Shown: positions 35,626-44,447 of the stretch, in pieces
Layout: each line of letters opens with the position of its first letter
Numbering within the stretch: the stretch's first letter is position 1
Source: CAWFKW01 sp963816535
GTDB taxonomy: Bacteria; Bacteroidota; Ignavibacteria; Tepidaquicellales; OLB5
Assembly (NCBI GenBank): GCA_963816535.1
Contig: CAWFKW010000001.1
Location: 1 to 64,000, forward strand
Length of the DNA: 64,000 bases
Direction: 5' to 3'
Made by a program: the position numbers and the translations under genes
Notes under the pieces: generated by a model
Told to the model about the DNA's origin: nothing
What the model saw: only the letters and a program-made list of their open reading frames with translations
Database searches by the model: none

Positions 35626-37470
35626 CTATTCAACAGTAACGCTCTTGGCTAAGTTCCTGGGCTGGTCAACATTGCAGCCTTTCAGAACCGCGAGATGATA
35701 TGCCAAAAGCTGCAGAGGTATCGTAGTCAGTATCGGCGAAAGCATCTCAAGTGTGTGCGGGATCTTTATCAGGTAATCTGATAGTTCGTCTATATGGCTG
35801 TCAGTTTCATCATCTGTGATAGTTATTACTACGCCTTTCCTTGCCTTAACCTCGCGTATGTTAGATATGACTTTTTCATATGTCGAGTCCTTTGGAGCTA
35901 TAAATATAACAGGCATGTTCTGGTCAATCAAAGCTATCGGGCCGTGTTTCATTTCTGCGGCGGGATAACCTTCGGCGTGAATATACGAAATTTCCTTTAG
36001 CTTCAGGGCCCCTTCAAGAGCTACAGGGAAGTTATACCCGCGCCCCAGATAAAGCATGTTGTGACAAAATTTGAATACTTTTGCAATTTCGAGAATCTTC
36101 CTATCCAGTTTCAAAATTTCTTTAACTTTATCGGGAATTCTCAGAAGCTCGTCCGTAATAGTCTTAATTTCTTTGGTAGTCATTGAGTTGCGGTATTCAG
36201 CTATGAGCAATGCAATCAAAGTGAGGCCGGTTAGCTGTGATGTAAACGCTTTTGTTGAAGCTACTCCGATTTCGGGGCCTGCATGTGTGAATATACCTGC
36301 ATGAGTTTCTCTCGAAATTGTGCTGCCTACAACGTTAACAATGCCATAAACTTCGGCTCCTCTGGATTTGGCTTCCTTTAACGCGGCAAGCGTGTCCGCG
36401 GTCTCGCCGCTCTGGCTGATCACAAACATTATGTCGTTAGGAAACAATACAGGGTTGCGGTACCTGAATTCAGAGGCATACTCTACTTCAACAGGAATTT
36501 TACAGAGCTGTTCTATCAGGTATTCGCCAACTAGCCCGGCATGCCATGCTGTTCCGCAGGCAGAAATAATAATTCTCGGCGCGAATCTTAGTTTATCTAT
36601 CACGTTTACCAGTCCGCCCAGTTTTACAAGTCCGTTCTCCTTAATTATTCTGCCGCGCATCGTATTCATAATAGATTCCGGCTGCTCGTTGATCTCTTTG
36701 AGCATGAAGTGTTCATAACCGCCTTTTTCTATCTCTTCCAGGTTAAATGTTATCTCTTCAAGCTCTCTTTCGATCTTTTCATCTTCAATAGTCTTGATAG
36801 AAAAATTATCTTTGGTGATTGTAACCATCTCGCCGTCCAGAAGATAAACTACCTGCCTGGTGTGGGGTATTATTGCGGTTGCATCAGAGGCTATAATATA
36901 TTCATGTTCTCCAACGCCAAGAACCAGGGGGCTTCCTTTTCTTGCCGCTATGATCTTTCCCGGGTCAAGGTTAGACATAACACAAATGCCGTATGTGCCC
37001 TCAACTTCGGCAAGAGCAAGCCTGACCGCTGTTTCAAGGCATTTAACATTTTCATAATGCGACCTTATCAGATGTACAAGGCACTCGGTGTCGGTTTCTG
37101 TCCTGAAATTGTATCCTTCCCTCTCAAGACGTATCTTAAGCGTTCTGTAATTCTCTATAATTCCGTTATGAATAACTACTATAGAATTATCGTCGTTAAA
37201 GATCGGATGCGCGTTCAGATCGTTTGGCTCTCCGTGGGTGGCCCATCTTGTATGCCCGAACCCGATGGTGGCGTGTTTATCGAATCCATTCAGGTTAAGC
37301 AGGGCTTCAAGATCGGTCACCTTCCCGGCGCGTTTCTTAACGGTGATCTTTCCGTCAGACATTATGGCGACTCCGGCAGAATCATAACCTCGATATTCCA
37401 GTTTTTTCAAACCGTCCAATATCAGCGGTAATGCCTGTTTCCTGCCAAGGTAGCCTACTATTCCGCACAT
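35626..37470 (-). CDS. glmS: Glutamine-fructose-6-phosphate aminotransferase (isomerizing)
   Basis: 614 residues, normal length. The N-terminal class II glutamine amidotransferase begins MCGIVGY with Cys2 as nucleophile, and LEYRGYDSAG follows. Two SIS isomerase domains (SQSGETADTLAALKEA; LGRGYNFPVALEGALKLKE) and the conserved C terminus DQPRNLAKSVTVE are present. It makes glucosamine-6-phosphate for peptidoglycan and lipid A. I see no glmS ribozyme in the 120 bases upstream. Confidence 0.97.
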   Translation of the reverse strand: MCGIVGYLGRKQALPLILDGLKKLEYRGYDSAGVAIMSDGKITVKKRAGKVTDLEALLNLNGFDKHATIGFGHTRWATHGEPNDLNAHPIFNDDNSIVVIHNGIIENYRTLKIRLEREGYNFRTETDTECLVHLIRSHYENVKCLETAVRLALAEVEGTYGICVMSNLDPGKIIAARKGSPLVLGVGEHEYIIASDATAIIPHTRQVVYLLDGEMVTITKDNFSIKTIEDEKIERELEEITFNLEEIEKGGYEHFMLKEINEQPESIMNTMRGRIIKENGLVKLGGLVNVIDKLRFAPRIIISACGTAWHAGLVGEYLIEQLCKIPVEVEYASEFRYRNPVLFPNDIMFVISQSGETADTLAALKEAKSRGAEVYGIVNVVGSTISRETHAGIFTHAGPEIGVASTKAFTSQLTGLTLIALLIAEYRNSMTTKEIKTITDELLRIPDKVKEILKLDRKILEIAKVFKFCHNMLYLGRGYNFPVALEGALKLKEISYIHAEGYPAAEMKHGPIALIDQNMPVIFIAPKDSTYEKVISNIREVKARKGVVITITDDETDSHIDELSDYLIKIPHTLEMLSPILTTIPLQLLAYHLAVLKGCNVDQPRNLAKSVTVE

Positions 37471-37590
37471 ATCTTTATAAAATTAATTTTCTTGAAAAAA
37501 TTGTCGTCAAAATCCCGTTTGAATAACTGATTACGTTATAAACATATCTAAAAATGGAGCGCTTCTCAATACCATTATCACGTTAGAAAA

Positions 37591-39084
37591 TTATCCAATT
37601 CCGTAGATCCGGCTGAAAAATTCTGCCGCTTTCACAATAGGGCTGAAGTAAAAACCGAGCAATATCGCAGGTAATACTATAACTAACAATATTAATTTTG
37701 TGCCTCTTGAGTTTTGAGCTTTTTTACTCATAATTGAACCTTCCAGCAAAAAAATAATCCTGAAGATCTTAAAACATACAATTGCAAATATCAAAGTATT
37801 TAGAGCTGATAAAATTATCATCCAGAAAGAAGAAAACCACGTCATCGAATTATATACCAAAATTCTTGAAGCAAATCCTACAGATACAGGTATACCTGCG
37901 TTAGAGAGCAACAAAATTAACAGTCCTGCAAATGTCCACTTATCGGAATTTCCCGTCCCTGAAAGTTCGATTACATTGTCGGTATTGTAATCGGATTCAA
38001 TTTTGCTCAGATAATATACTAGTCCGGGAAATGTCAGGCAAAAACTAATAGCCAGAGCAATAGCGGCGGGAAGGCACATTTTGGAAAAAATGGCGACAGC
38101 CAGAACCAGCACTGATGATTGGCCGATTGCGAAGAAAAATATTATCCGTCTCAGACCCGTTTGATAAATTACGGCAATTGATGAGAATGCAATGGTAATT
38201 ACTCCGGTAATATATAGAATCATTGTAATTGACGGGTGCAGGAAAAGACTGTAGAATGTAAACTCCCCGGGGTTTACCTGGGGGGTTGAGTGCATGGCCG
38301 TTATGAAAAATCTTACGGCGCCAATAAATGCAGAAATTACAACGGGGCACAAAATCATTCCATAAATATAAAGCGGAACTTCTCCTGTGATCTTGGATAC
38401 TGACAAATGAAACTGGAGCGGCAGCGCCTTTGAAGCGAAAGCAGCCAGAATAAGTAGCAACGCCAGCGCAAGTGTTGTCGCGTTAAACGGATGATTTGAA
38501 AGAAAAGCGCTTATCGAGTAATAATCCAGGCTGCCTGTGATTCCGTATAAAATTGATGCGCCAAGCAAAAACAACGCTGAGGCAGCCATGCTGAATATGA
38601 AGAAATTTACCCAGGGCAGGCGGACCGATTCCGGCGATCGTTCGAAATTCATCAGAAAGAACAGGCTTGTATCCATCAAAGCGATAGATGCGAACAGCAT
38701 TATCAGGTTGACTGATGAGGTCATTAGCATACATCCAAGCGCCAATGACGCAATAAAGATATATCTTTCGTTATTGCCGGATGTTTCGGTTTCATTTTTC
38801 ACCGTAACTAATACAATAATGAATGATGAAAATGAAATTGCAATATTTGCAAACGCAGAAAAGGGGTCAATAACAGACATTGCTCCGAAGATCCTTGCCG
38901 GAGCCGAATAGATCTGAAAAACTGAGAATATGAGGGAAACTCCGATGCCGGAAACACCTATCACCCGCGCCTGTATGCGGCAGCCTTCAAATAAAACGTT
39001 GTTAAGCGGAATAAGTAAAATTGCGAGAACCAGAACAATCTCAGGCAGGAAATTCGATACGCTATTTAGTAAGTCCGGATTCAA
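37591..39084 (-). CDS. NuoN-like complex I membrane subunit, divergent
   Basis: 497 residues with about 14 membrane helices, from a TTG start. The overall pattern of NuoN is present: LMTSSVNLIMLFASIALMD (helix 5), SKALPLQFHLS (helix 7), NAGIPVSVGFASRILVY (helix 12). At sites where proton-pumping NuoN has charged residues, this protein differs by eye: Glu of helix 5 is Ala, the lysine of helix 8 is absent, and the helix 12 lysine is Arg. It is separated from the nuoL-like gene by tRNA-Leu and its fragment, where nuoM usually lies. Probably part of the module at 39428-43024. Confidence 0.8.
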   Translation of the reverse strand: MNPDLLNSVSNFLPEIVLVLAILLIPLNNVLFEGCRIQARVIGVSGIGVSLIFSVFQIYSAPARIFGAMSVIDPFSAFANIAISFSSFIIVLVTVKNETETSGNNERYIFIASLALGCMLMTSSVNLIMLFASIALMDTSLFFLMNFERSPESVRLPWVNFFIFSMAASALFLLGASILYGITGSLDYYSISAFLSNHPFNATTLALALLLILAAFASKALPLQFHLSVSKITGEVPLYIYGMILCPVVISAFIGAVRFFITAMHSTPQVNPGEFTFYSLFLHPSITMILYITGVITIAFSSIAVIYQTGLRRIIFFFAIGQSSVLVLAVAIFSKMCLPAAIALAISFCLTFPGLVYYLSKIESDYNTDNVIELSGTGNSDKWTFAGLLILLLSNAGIPVSVGFASRILVYNSMTWFSSFWMIILSALNTLIFAIVCFKIFRIIFLLEGSIMSKKAQNSRGTKLILLVIVLPAILLGFYFSPIVKAAEFFSRIYGIG

Positions 39085-39188
39085 TAATTAAAGCTGTTAA
39101 AAGGGCAAAATAGCTTCAATTTTATTAAAATTATATACCTGAGAGGATGGGGGAGTTGAAATTACTAAAACCAAGGTTCCAGTTTGAT

Positions 39189-39218
39189 AAAACAAAATGG
39201 CCCCCAAAATTGGAGGCC
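39189..39218 (-). terminator. Terminator after tRNA-Leu
   Basis: On the minus strand GGCCTCC pairs with GGGGGCC (one G-T), followed by ATTTTGTTTT. It lies 13 bases after the tRNA 3' end. Confidence 0.75.
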
Positions 39219-39230
39219 AGTCCCTTCAAG

Positions 39231-39314
39231 TACCGCTGATCGGACTCGAACCGATACAAGGTTGCCCTCACTAGATTTTGAGTCTAGCGCGTCTACCAAT
39301 TCCGCCACAGCGGC
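39231..39314 (-). tRNA. tRNA-Leu (anticodon CAA)
   Basis: 84 bases on the minus strand. The acceptor stem GCCGCTG/CAGCGGT, anticodon arm CTAGA-CTCAAAA-TCTAG (anticodon CAA, reads UUG), a variable arm of class II type and the T loop GTTCGAGTC are all visible. CCA is not encoded. It sits between nuoL-like and nuoN-like genes and is probably transcribed with them. Confidence 0.95.
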
Positions 39315-39342
39315 AAATTTTCATATAAACAAAGTACTAGTA

Positions 39343-39392
39343 TAGCGCGCCTGCCTGCTGCAGGCAGGTCTACCAATTCCGCCACAGCGGCA
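39343..39392 (-). pseudogene. tRNA-Leu 5' fragment with inserted palindrome
   Basis: The first 31 bases of the neighbouring tRNA-Leu are repeated here exactly (TAGCGCG at 39343-39349 and the 24 bases of 39369-39392). The 19-bp palindrome of 39350-39368 is placed between them in the D-arm region. The anticodon arm and the rest are missing, so it cannot make a functional tRNA. Confidence 0.8.
39350..39368. repeat. 19-bp perfect palindrome CCTGCCTGC-T-GCAGGCAGG
   Basis: Nine-base arms around one T, inserted precisely in the duplicated tRNA fragment; the intact tRNA copy shows the empty site. No target-site duplication is evident. Its CCTGCC-type arms are similar in kind to the GC-rich hairpins at 1771 and 1961. 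Confidence 0.8.
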
Positions 39393-39427
39393 TGAATAAG
39401 AATTAGAATCCTGCAATTATAACGATA

Positions 39428-41185
39428 TTACATGCTTCTGAAAATGAAATAAAATATCACTATCAATAATAACGAAAATGATATATAGGTCCCGGGCTCG
39501 TCAAGCCTTAATGATCCGGCAAACAATTTGCTTACGGTTAATGCGGAATCATCCTGCTCGGGTTTCTGCCGATCAATTAAATATTTTGCAAAGAAATTAT
39601 CAATGTAAAGCTCCATTGAGTTGACCTTAGAAGATTTGAAGGCGTTAAGCGGATTATTGGACTTAATAAAGTATGCGGCCATAATTCCCGCAGCAATTGA
39701 AATGAGAGCTAGGAATGTATCCAGGAACTGAAAAAAACCTGGTTGAGGCAAAGCCTGTGTCACGGCATTGGGTAAATTAACATATGCCAAGGGCCATAAA
39801 AAAGATATTTCATACGGACTTATACAATACCATGCAAAGAAAGAGAATACAAGAAGCATTACAATTCCTGCGTAAGCTGCGGGATTTTTTAGCGCTGAAA
39901 CCGAAAAACTATTAAACTTGCTGTAATCAGCGCGAAAAACGAACCTGAAAATATTGTAGGCGGTTATCATGCAAACAAGTATCGCCAGCGCTGTAAGAAC
40001 TGCGTTGGTGGCCTCAAGATCGTAATTAAGAAATAGAGAACTTTTTATAAGGCCCTCATAAGAAATAAATAAAGAGGAGAACGGCATACCTGCAAAGGCA
40101 ATTGCGGAAGCGAAAAATATCCAATAATATAAAGCGTTCTGTTTTTCGCCATCCTTGCTGTCTAATAATTGCAATGATTGCCAAAGCGCCAGTCTTGAAA
40201 CAGTAACCCCGCCCAGCATGAATATCGCCAAACCGGAATTACCCGTTCCTATAGCGATGAACATCAGTCCTGCATGCGCTATCGCGGAATGTCTGATCAT
40301 ATCCCTCAGACTTTGTTTTAAGCTTGAACTTATCAGTCCATAGATTAAGCTTGCCGCGCCTGTGAAAACCATAGCATACATGAGCGCGGGAGCAAAGAAC
40401 TGAGATAATTGTAAGGCAAGCGCAATTCCAGCCGGCAGAGCCAGGAGCGAGATAAATATACTTTCGGTTTTGGCGGAAATTTCTTCATTCGTGGTTAGCC
40501 ATATTTGAAAAGGGAACACTGCGGCTTTCGAGATTGAGCCAAGAAGAAAGCATGCTCCGGAAATTATAAGAAGCGGCCCTGAAAGGATTCCCGCATCTAT
40601 GGCACTTTTAATATTTTCAAATCCGAATGACCTTGTTGCGCTGTAAATCAATATAATTCCGGCGAGCAATGCCAGATCGGAAATGATGTTTAACGTCAGG
40701 ACCTTGAAAAGATACAGCCGCTTTTGCTCTCTTTGTAAATGAGCATAAGAGATGATTCCTGTTGCGACAGAGAAGAGTAAAATGGTCAGAAGATTTCCTG
40801 ATAATGCGATTCCCGATATAGCAAAAAGTGAAAATGCAAGTAACGAAGCTCCGGCATTTGAGTCCGCGCCGCTTTTGGGTTCAGCCCGGAAAACGGAGAT
40901 GCAGATAGCTATGAGTGTTGCCAGCGATAATATCGCCGCTGAAAACCGGCTGGCCGTTAATGCGAAATTTATATTAAAATCCGAATAACCTGAGGAGGCC
41001 CCGATAATTGAGAACATTTGGTCCGTTGAATTTCCAATGAGCATTACAAGCGAAAGGGCAAAGCATATTCCATAAACCGCCGCCGGAATAATGTACAATG
41101 TTGTTGGGCCGGCTTTGCGCGATAACTTTAATGATACGCCAAGCGCAGCAGTTACAGCAAGTATTATTAAACCAACAGATATCAT
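39428..41185 (-). CDS. NuoL-like complex I membrane subunit, divergent
   Basis: 585 residues with about 15-16 membrane helices and a C-terminal lateral-helix-like stretch before a last helix, the NuoL layout. SKAAVFPFQIWL matches the helix 7 K-S-A-Q-F-P-L-H-T-W-L motif and keeps its lysine. The usual D-A-M-E-G-P-T-P-V-S-A-L-I-H-A-A segment has become TTNEEISAKTESIFISLLAL with the histidine lost. The Glu of helix 5 (usually W-E-G-V-G) is replaced (SVATG), and the helix 12 K-D-E is YEG. It is 21 bases downstream of the nuoK-like gene. Confidence 0.78.
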   Translation of the reverse strand: MISVGLIILAVTAALGVSLKLSRKAGPTTLYIIPAAVYGICFALSLVMLIGNSTDQMFSIIGASSGYSDFNINFALTASRFSAAILSLATLIAICISVFRAEPKSGADSNAGASLLAFSLFAISGIALSGNLLTILLFSVATGIISYAHLQREQKRLYLFKVLTLNIISDLALLAGIILIYSATRSFGFENIKSAIDAGILSGPLLIISGACFLLGSISKAAVFPFQIWLTTNEEISAKTESIFISLLALPAGIALALQLSQFFAPALMYAMVFTGAASLIYGLISSSLKQSLRDMIRHSAIAHAGLMFIAIGTGNSGLAIFMLGGVTVSRLALWQSLQLLDSKDGEKQNALYYWIFFASAIAFAGMPFSSLFISYEGLIKSSLFLNYDLEATNAVLTALAILVCMITAYNIFRFVFRADYSKFNSFSVSALKNPAAYAGIVMLLVFSFFAWYCISPYEISFLWPLAYVNLPNAVTQALPQPGFFQFLDTFLALISIAAGIMAAYFIKSNNPLNAFKSSKVNSMELYIDNFFAKYLIDRQKPEQDDSALTVSKLFAGSLRLDEPGTYISFSLLLIVIFYFIFRSM

Positions 41186-41206
41186 TTTGTCCGGCCGGTT
41201 TCCTTC

Positions 41207-41491
41207 TTAGTTCTGTTTTCTTCTGTAAAAGCGCAGAATTACCAGTGCTGCAGCCGCTATCTGAGCGCTGATAATAATTATTATGAACGCCGGAAAAACC
41301 TGGCCCCCGTTCCCGGAAACTTGAAATCTCGAAAATGCAACCAGGCCGGTATTAACTGAAATGAACATGAATAGAATTCCCGTCAGCCACGAAAGTTCGT
41401 TTTTCCTTGTTATTACTCCGTACAACCCGATACCGAAAATCATGGCGCTCAGTCCAAGAAAATGATTTAATCCAACGTGAAACATCTCCAT
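41207..41491 (-). CDS. NuoK-like subunit lacking both proton-path glutamates
   Basis: 94 residues, three membrane helices. It aligns without gaps to E. coli NuoK as I recall it: RKNELSWLTGILFMFISVN against RRNLLFMLIGLEIMINASA, and GQVFPAFIIIIISAQIAAAALVI against [23 protein letters not shown]. The two glutamates needed for proton transfer in NuoK (Glu36, Glu72) are Leu40 and Gln77 here. It directly abuts the nuoJ-like gene (stop and start adjacent), so both are made from one mRNA. Confidence 0.82.
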   Translation of the reverse strand: MEMFHVGLNHFLGLSAMIFGIGLYGVITRKNELSWLTGILFMFISVNTGLVAFSRFQVSGNGGQVFPAFIIIIISAQIAAAALVILRFYRRKQN

Positions 41492-41974
41492 TTAGCTTTC
41501 CCCCCTCATTTTTGAAGTTTTCAGGATCGCCAAAAATAAGATCAATGCCGTTACTAAAAGCGGAAGCATGTAACCGGAATTGATCAGGCCGGTTATTTCT
41601 CCTGCAGATAATCCGGGTCTTTCAGGGGCGGACTCGGGCCACTTGTTAGAAACCAGCGCTCCTGTAAGCAGAGCGGCAAATACCGCGCAAATCATTACGT
41701 AGATCACCGAGCCGCCGCCGGCAAGTGGTTCTTTATATAGGTCTGTTTTAAGAGATACAAATATTATTATTCCAAAACCTCCAAAAATAAATACCAGCAG
41801 ATGAAGCCCGGCAATGTAGTCGGCGCAGAGTGAAAAAAATAATATAGCAATGCCGGATAATGCGATGGCGGCTGATTTCATTGCCGATTGCAATTTCACT
41901 GAAAAGACAGATGTACCCGCTGAAATCAGTATTATAGCCGAAATGAAATAGAAAACATAATCCGGAAAGCTCAT
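41492..41974 (-). CDS. NuoJ-like subunit
   Basis: 160 residues with five membrane helices in the NuoJ arrangement: FYFISAIILISAGTSVFSVKLQSAMKSAA, then GLHLLVFIFGGFGIIIFVSLKTDL where NuoJ has its Q-V-I-V-Y-V-G-A-I-M-V-L-F-L-F-V helix. The conserved tyrosine and the pi-bulge G-A-x-M-V are altered. Position just before nuoK-like supports the assignment more than the sequence does. Confidence 0.72.
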   Translation of the reverse strand: MSFPDYVFYFISAIILISAGTSVFSVKLQSAMKSAAIALSGIAILFFSLCADYIAGLHLLVFIFGGFGIIIFVSLKTDLYKEPLAGGGSVIYVMICAVFAALLTGALVSNKWPESAPERPGLSAGEITGLINSGYMLPLLVTALILFLAILKTSKMRGES

Positions 41975-41984
41975 CTGAAAAAAA

Positions 41985-42596
41985 TTATTTTAATACGTAA
42001 TACGTATAAAACCTCTGAGGCGGATTGGTCCTGTTGGCGCCCCATTTAACAACTCCCTTGTCCTTTGCAAACCATAGTTCGACGCTGAATGTTATTCCGC
42101 CAAGCGAGTAGCCGGCGTATATGCAGTCTTTAAATTCACCGTTTTCCGTCTGCACCGTAACATTTGTATCAAAAATGCCCGCGGCCCAGTTGCCGTATAA
42201 CCACGAATACCCCTTCTGCAATTTCGAAAGCGAAGGTAATAGTAATTTTTCCTGCTCTGTGCTGTCTTTTACAAATACGCTGCCATCGCGGGTTATCCTG
42301 ACAGTACAGCCTATGTTTGACTTAGTAAAAAAAGGGAATGATTTGAATTCTGCGCTCACTGATTCCTTGCCGCTTGAAACATCGGATATCCCGGCGGAAT
42401 ACAGCTCGGTTTCATCCCTGGGAGCCTGATTTATATAATCCCATGTTTGGCCCTCTGCTATAGGGAAATATGGATTATAATCCTCTGCAACAGAATTCTG
42501 TTTATGATCGCGCGAAGAATTGCAGTAAAAAAAAAGCGATGAAGATGCTGTAATCAGCGCCAGAGCGAGGTATGTGAGATTTTTGCTTCTTAACAT
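41985..42596 (-). CDS. Exported or lipoprotein-like protein inside the Nuo-like operon
   Basis: 203 residues. The N-terminal hydrophobic segment ends in FFYC, a non-standard lipobox, so lipidation is uncertain. The mature part opens with YFPIAEGQTWDYIN, a motif frequent at the start of exported beta-rich domains in Bacteroidota lipoproteins, followed by beta strands (GCTVRITRDGSVFV; SVELWFAKDKGVVKWG). Its ATG overlaps the stop of the nuoA-like gene by one base (TAATG), so translation is coupled. It stands where nuoB to nuoI would stand in a complete operon. Function unknown. Confidence 0.65.
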   Translation of the reverse strand: MLRSKNLTYLALALITASSSLFFYCNSSRDHKQNSVAEDYNPYFPIAEGQTWDYINQAPRDETELYSAGISDVSSGKESVSAEFKSFPFFTKSNIGCTVRITRDGSVFVKDSTEQEKLLLPSLSKLQKGYSWLYGNWAAGIFDTNVTVQTENGEFKDCIYAGYSLGGITFSVELWFAKDKGVVKWGANRTNPPQRFYTYYVLK

Positions 42597-43024
42597 TACT
42601 TTCGTTTTTTAAAAATCACTTCTCTGATCTTATTAATATATTTTATCAGGAAACCGGTTTGAATATTTTTATCAAAACTGTTTTTATTGACGTACACCAG
42701 GGCAGTAATCAGGATAATGTTAAACAAAACTGCATTTAGCGTTCCAACAAGCGCAAAATTCATATAAAATCCTGAAATTATAAGCGGTATTATAAGAGAA
42801 ATTTCTATCAGAAATAACAAAGTCAAAAAAGGGGAATATGAAACAGAAATTTGTTCAGAATTTAGCAATTTGCTGAATTCTGAGATCTTACTTCCATAAA
42901 GATGCAGCTTCAATCCAATAGCTGAAGAAGAAGCAAATTTCTTGATGAAATATGTCGCTCCAAATGCAAGCTGCGCGAGCAAAATCAAAGCCGTTATTAT
43001 TATTCCTATAGCCGAAAATGTCAT
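42596..43024 (-). CDS. NuoA-like membrane protein
   Basis: 142 residues with three membrane helices. The middle helix region PFLTLLFLIEISLIIPLII recalls NuoA F-x-V-A-L-L-F-I-L-F-D-V-E-x-x-F-L-Y-P-W: the glutamate is kept, the Asp two residues before it is Leu/Ile and the Trp is lost. The usual YESG motif of the first loop is not found. It is the first gene of the divergent Nuo-like operon; identity rests on size, topology and operon order. Confidence 0.6.
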   Translation of the reverse strand: MTFSAIGIIITALILLAQLAFGATYFIKKFASSSAIGLKLHLYGSKISEFSKLLNSEQISVSYSPFLTLLFLIEISLIIPLIISGFYMNFALVGTLNAVLFNIILITALVYVNKNSFDKNIQTGFLIKYINKIREVIFKKRK

Positions 43025-43134
43025 ATATTCTTAAAAACAAATATATCCTCACATTAAGGTAAAATCAACCCCGAAGAAACGCTTAGAAAAAATATACTAT
43101 AAGAATCAATTATTATTATATATATTTGAAACAA

Positions 43135-44442
43135 ATGCTTATTAAGTATTTTATACTGGTTTTGTTTCTGTTAATTGCAGCTAATACGGCTTTTGCGCAG
43201 CAGTATTGGCTGCCTCAGTCGTGCCCGACAACAAAGATCCTCTATAGAATAATATTTGTCGATACTTTGTTTGGATGGGCTTCCGGGGATTCAGGGGCTG
43301 TCATCCATACAACTGACGGCGGACATTACTGGGCAATCCAGCAGTTGGGCGCAACCGACGTTGTGGATGACATGTATTTTCTGGACAGGCAAAACGGCTG
43401 GGCGCTCACTAACGATTATCTTACAAACGGCACGCATTTTTATAAAACTACCAATGGCGGCTCTAACTGGGGCCCGGATTTTAACCCCGATACGAATGCG
43501 TACTTTCTTTCCGTATATTACCGCGATATTAACACGGGATATGTTGGAGGCAGATACGGAGATATTTACAGGACAACTACAGGAGGGGCAAGCTGGCTAA
43601 AATGTACGATCGATTCTGCATTATTTACCAATTATCCGGTCAGAAGAATCAAGTTTTATAATTCTTCGCTGGGTTATGCTTGCGGAGGATTGATCGATAT
43701 TGCAGGTGCTGTTTGGTCGACTTCTGACGTGGGGTTAACATGGAAAGAAACTGTTATTTCACCCGAGCCTGATTATGATATGTGGATATATGATTCCCAA
43801 AGAGTGATCTTCGTCGGAGGCGATTTTGAATACGGCACGTCGGTGATAACATCAGGAAATCACGGCATAGACTTTAAGTATGACACAATCGGCTGCCGGG
43901 GAGTTGGACGTGCCATTACATTTAGAACGCCTTCGGAAGCGTGGATACCGCTTAGCAATTCCCAGTTGTGGGGAGTAAACCTGGATTCAGGGGCTGTTGA
44001 CAGGTGGTTTACCGTTCCGGCGCCGGATTCTACGTACGTAATTGACGCGACTTTCAGGAGCCCGACGTTCGGCTGGGCCGTCGGTTACGTGCTTCACAAT
44101 GGATTTGTATTTACCGGAGCTTTAATGAAATACAACGCTTCAATTATCGGAATAAGCGAATCGCATAATATGATACCAGATAATTTTGAATTGTTTCAGA
44201 ATTATCCAAACCCGTTTAATCCGTCAACTACTATAAAATATTATGTTCCCAAACCTTCGGATGTTGAAATAGAATTTTTCGATGCAGCGGGCCGGCAGGT
44301 TAAGACAATTCGTGAACCGGGCGCTTCACGAGGTTATCACTCAATAGTTTTTAACGGAAGTGATTTATCTTCCGGAATATATTTTTACAGAATGACGGCG
44401 GGCGAATATTCGGCCGCTAAAAAAATGGCGCTAATTAAATAG
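43135..44442 (+). CDS. Ycf48-like secreted repeat protein with type IX sorting domain, copy 1
   Basis: 435 residues from ATG 43135, which leads into a signal peptide ending AFAQQYW; a TTG three codons earlier also opens the frame. The repeated unit F-V/L-D-x-x-x-G-W-A-x-G-D-S-G-x-x-x-x-T-T-D/N-G-G-x-x-W is that of BNR/photosystem II assembly factor (Ycf48-like) propellers. The end is a sorting domain (NYPNPFNPST, ending KKMALIK). The next two genes are paralogues. A TATATTTG element at 43121-43128 would make the transcript nearly leaderless. Confidence 0.85.
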   Translation: MLIKYFILVLFLLIAANTAFAQQYWLPQSCPTTKILYRIIFVDTLFGWASGDSGAVIHTTDGGHYWAIQQLGATDVVDDMYFLDRQNGWALTNDYLTNGTHFYKTTNGGSNWGPDFNPDTNAYFLSVYYRDINTGYVGGRYGDIYRTTTGGASWLKCTIDSALFTNYPVRRIKFYNSSLGYACGGLIDIAGAVWSTSDVGLTWKETVISPEPDYDMWIYDSQRVIFVGGDFEYGTSVITSGNHGIDFKYDTIGCRGVGRAITFRTPSEAWIPLSNSQLWGVNLDSGAVDRWFTVPAPDSTYVIDATFRSPTFGWAVGYVLHNGFVFTGALMKYNASIIGISESHNMIPDNFELFQNYPNPFNPSTTIKYYVPKPSDVEIEFFDAAGRQVKTIREPGASRGYHSIVFNGSDLSSGIYFYRMTAGEYSAAKKMALIK

Positions 44443-44447
44443 TGGTT

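Noticed and set aside
36709..37431. 240-residue frame on the plus strand
   Set aside because: It lies entirely antisense to glmS, whose protein is conserved along its full length. The antisense product has no recognisable domain and a Cys/Phe/Tyr-rich composition typical of shadow frames.
37471..37590. glmS ribozyme or leader riboswitch
   Set aside because: The 120 bases before glmS show no ribozyme core or strong pairing; absence fits the phylum.
43121..43128. TATATTTG as a confirmed promoter for the first Ycf48-like gene
   Set aside because: The -7 match is good, but no TTTG/TTG lies about 20 bases upstream and the region is a run of TA repeats, so it is mentioned only in the gene entry.
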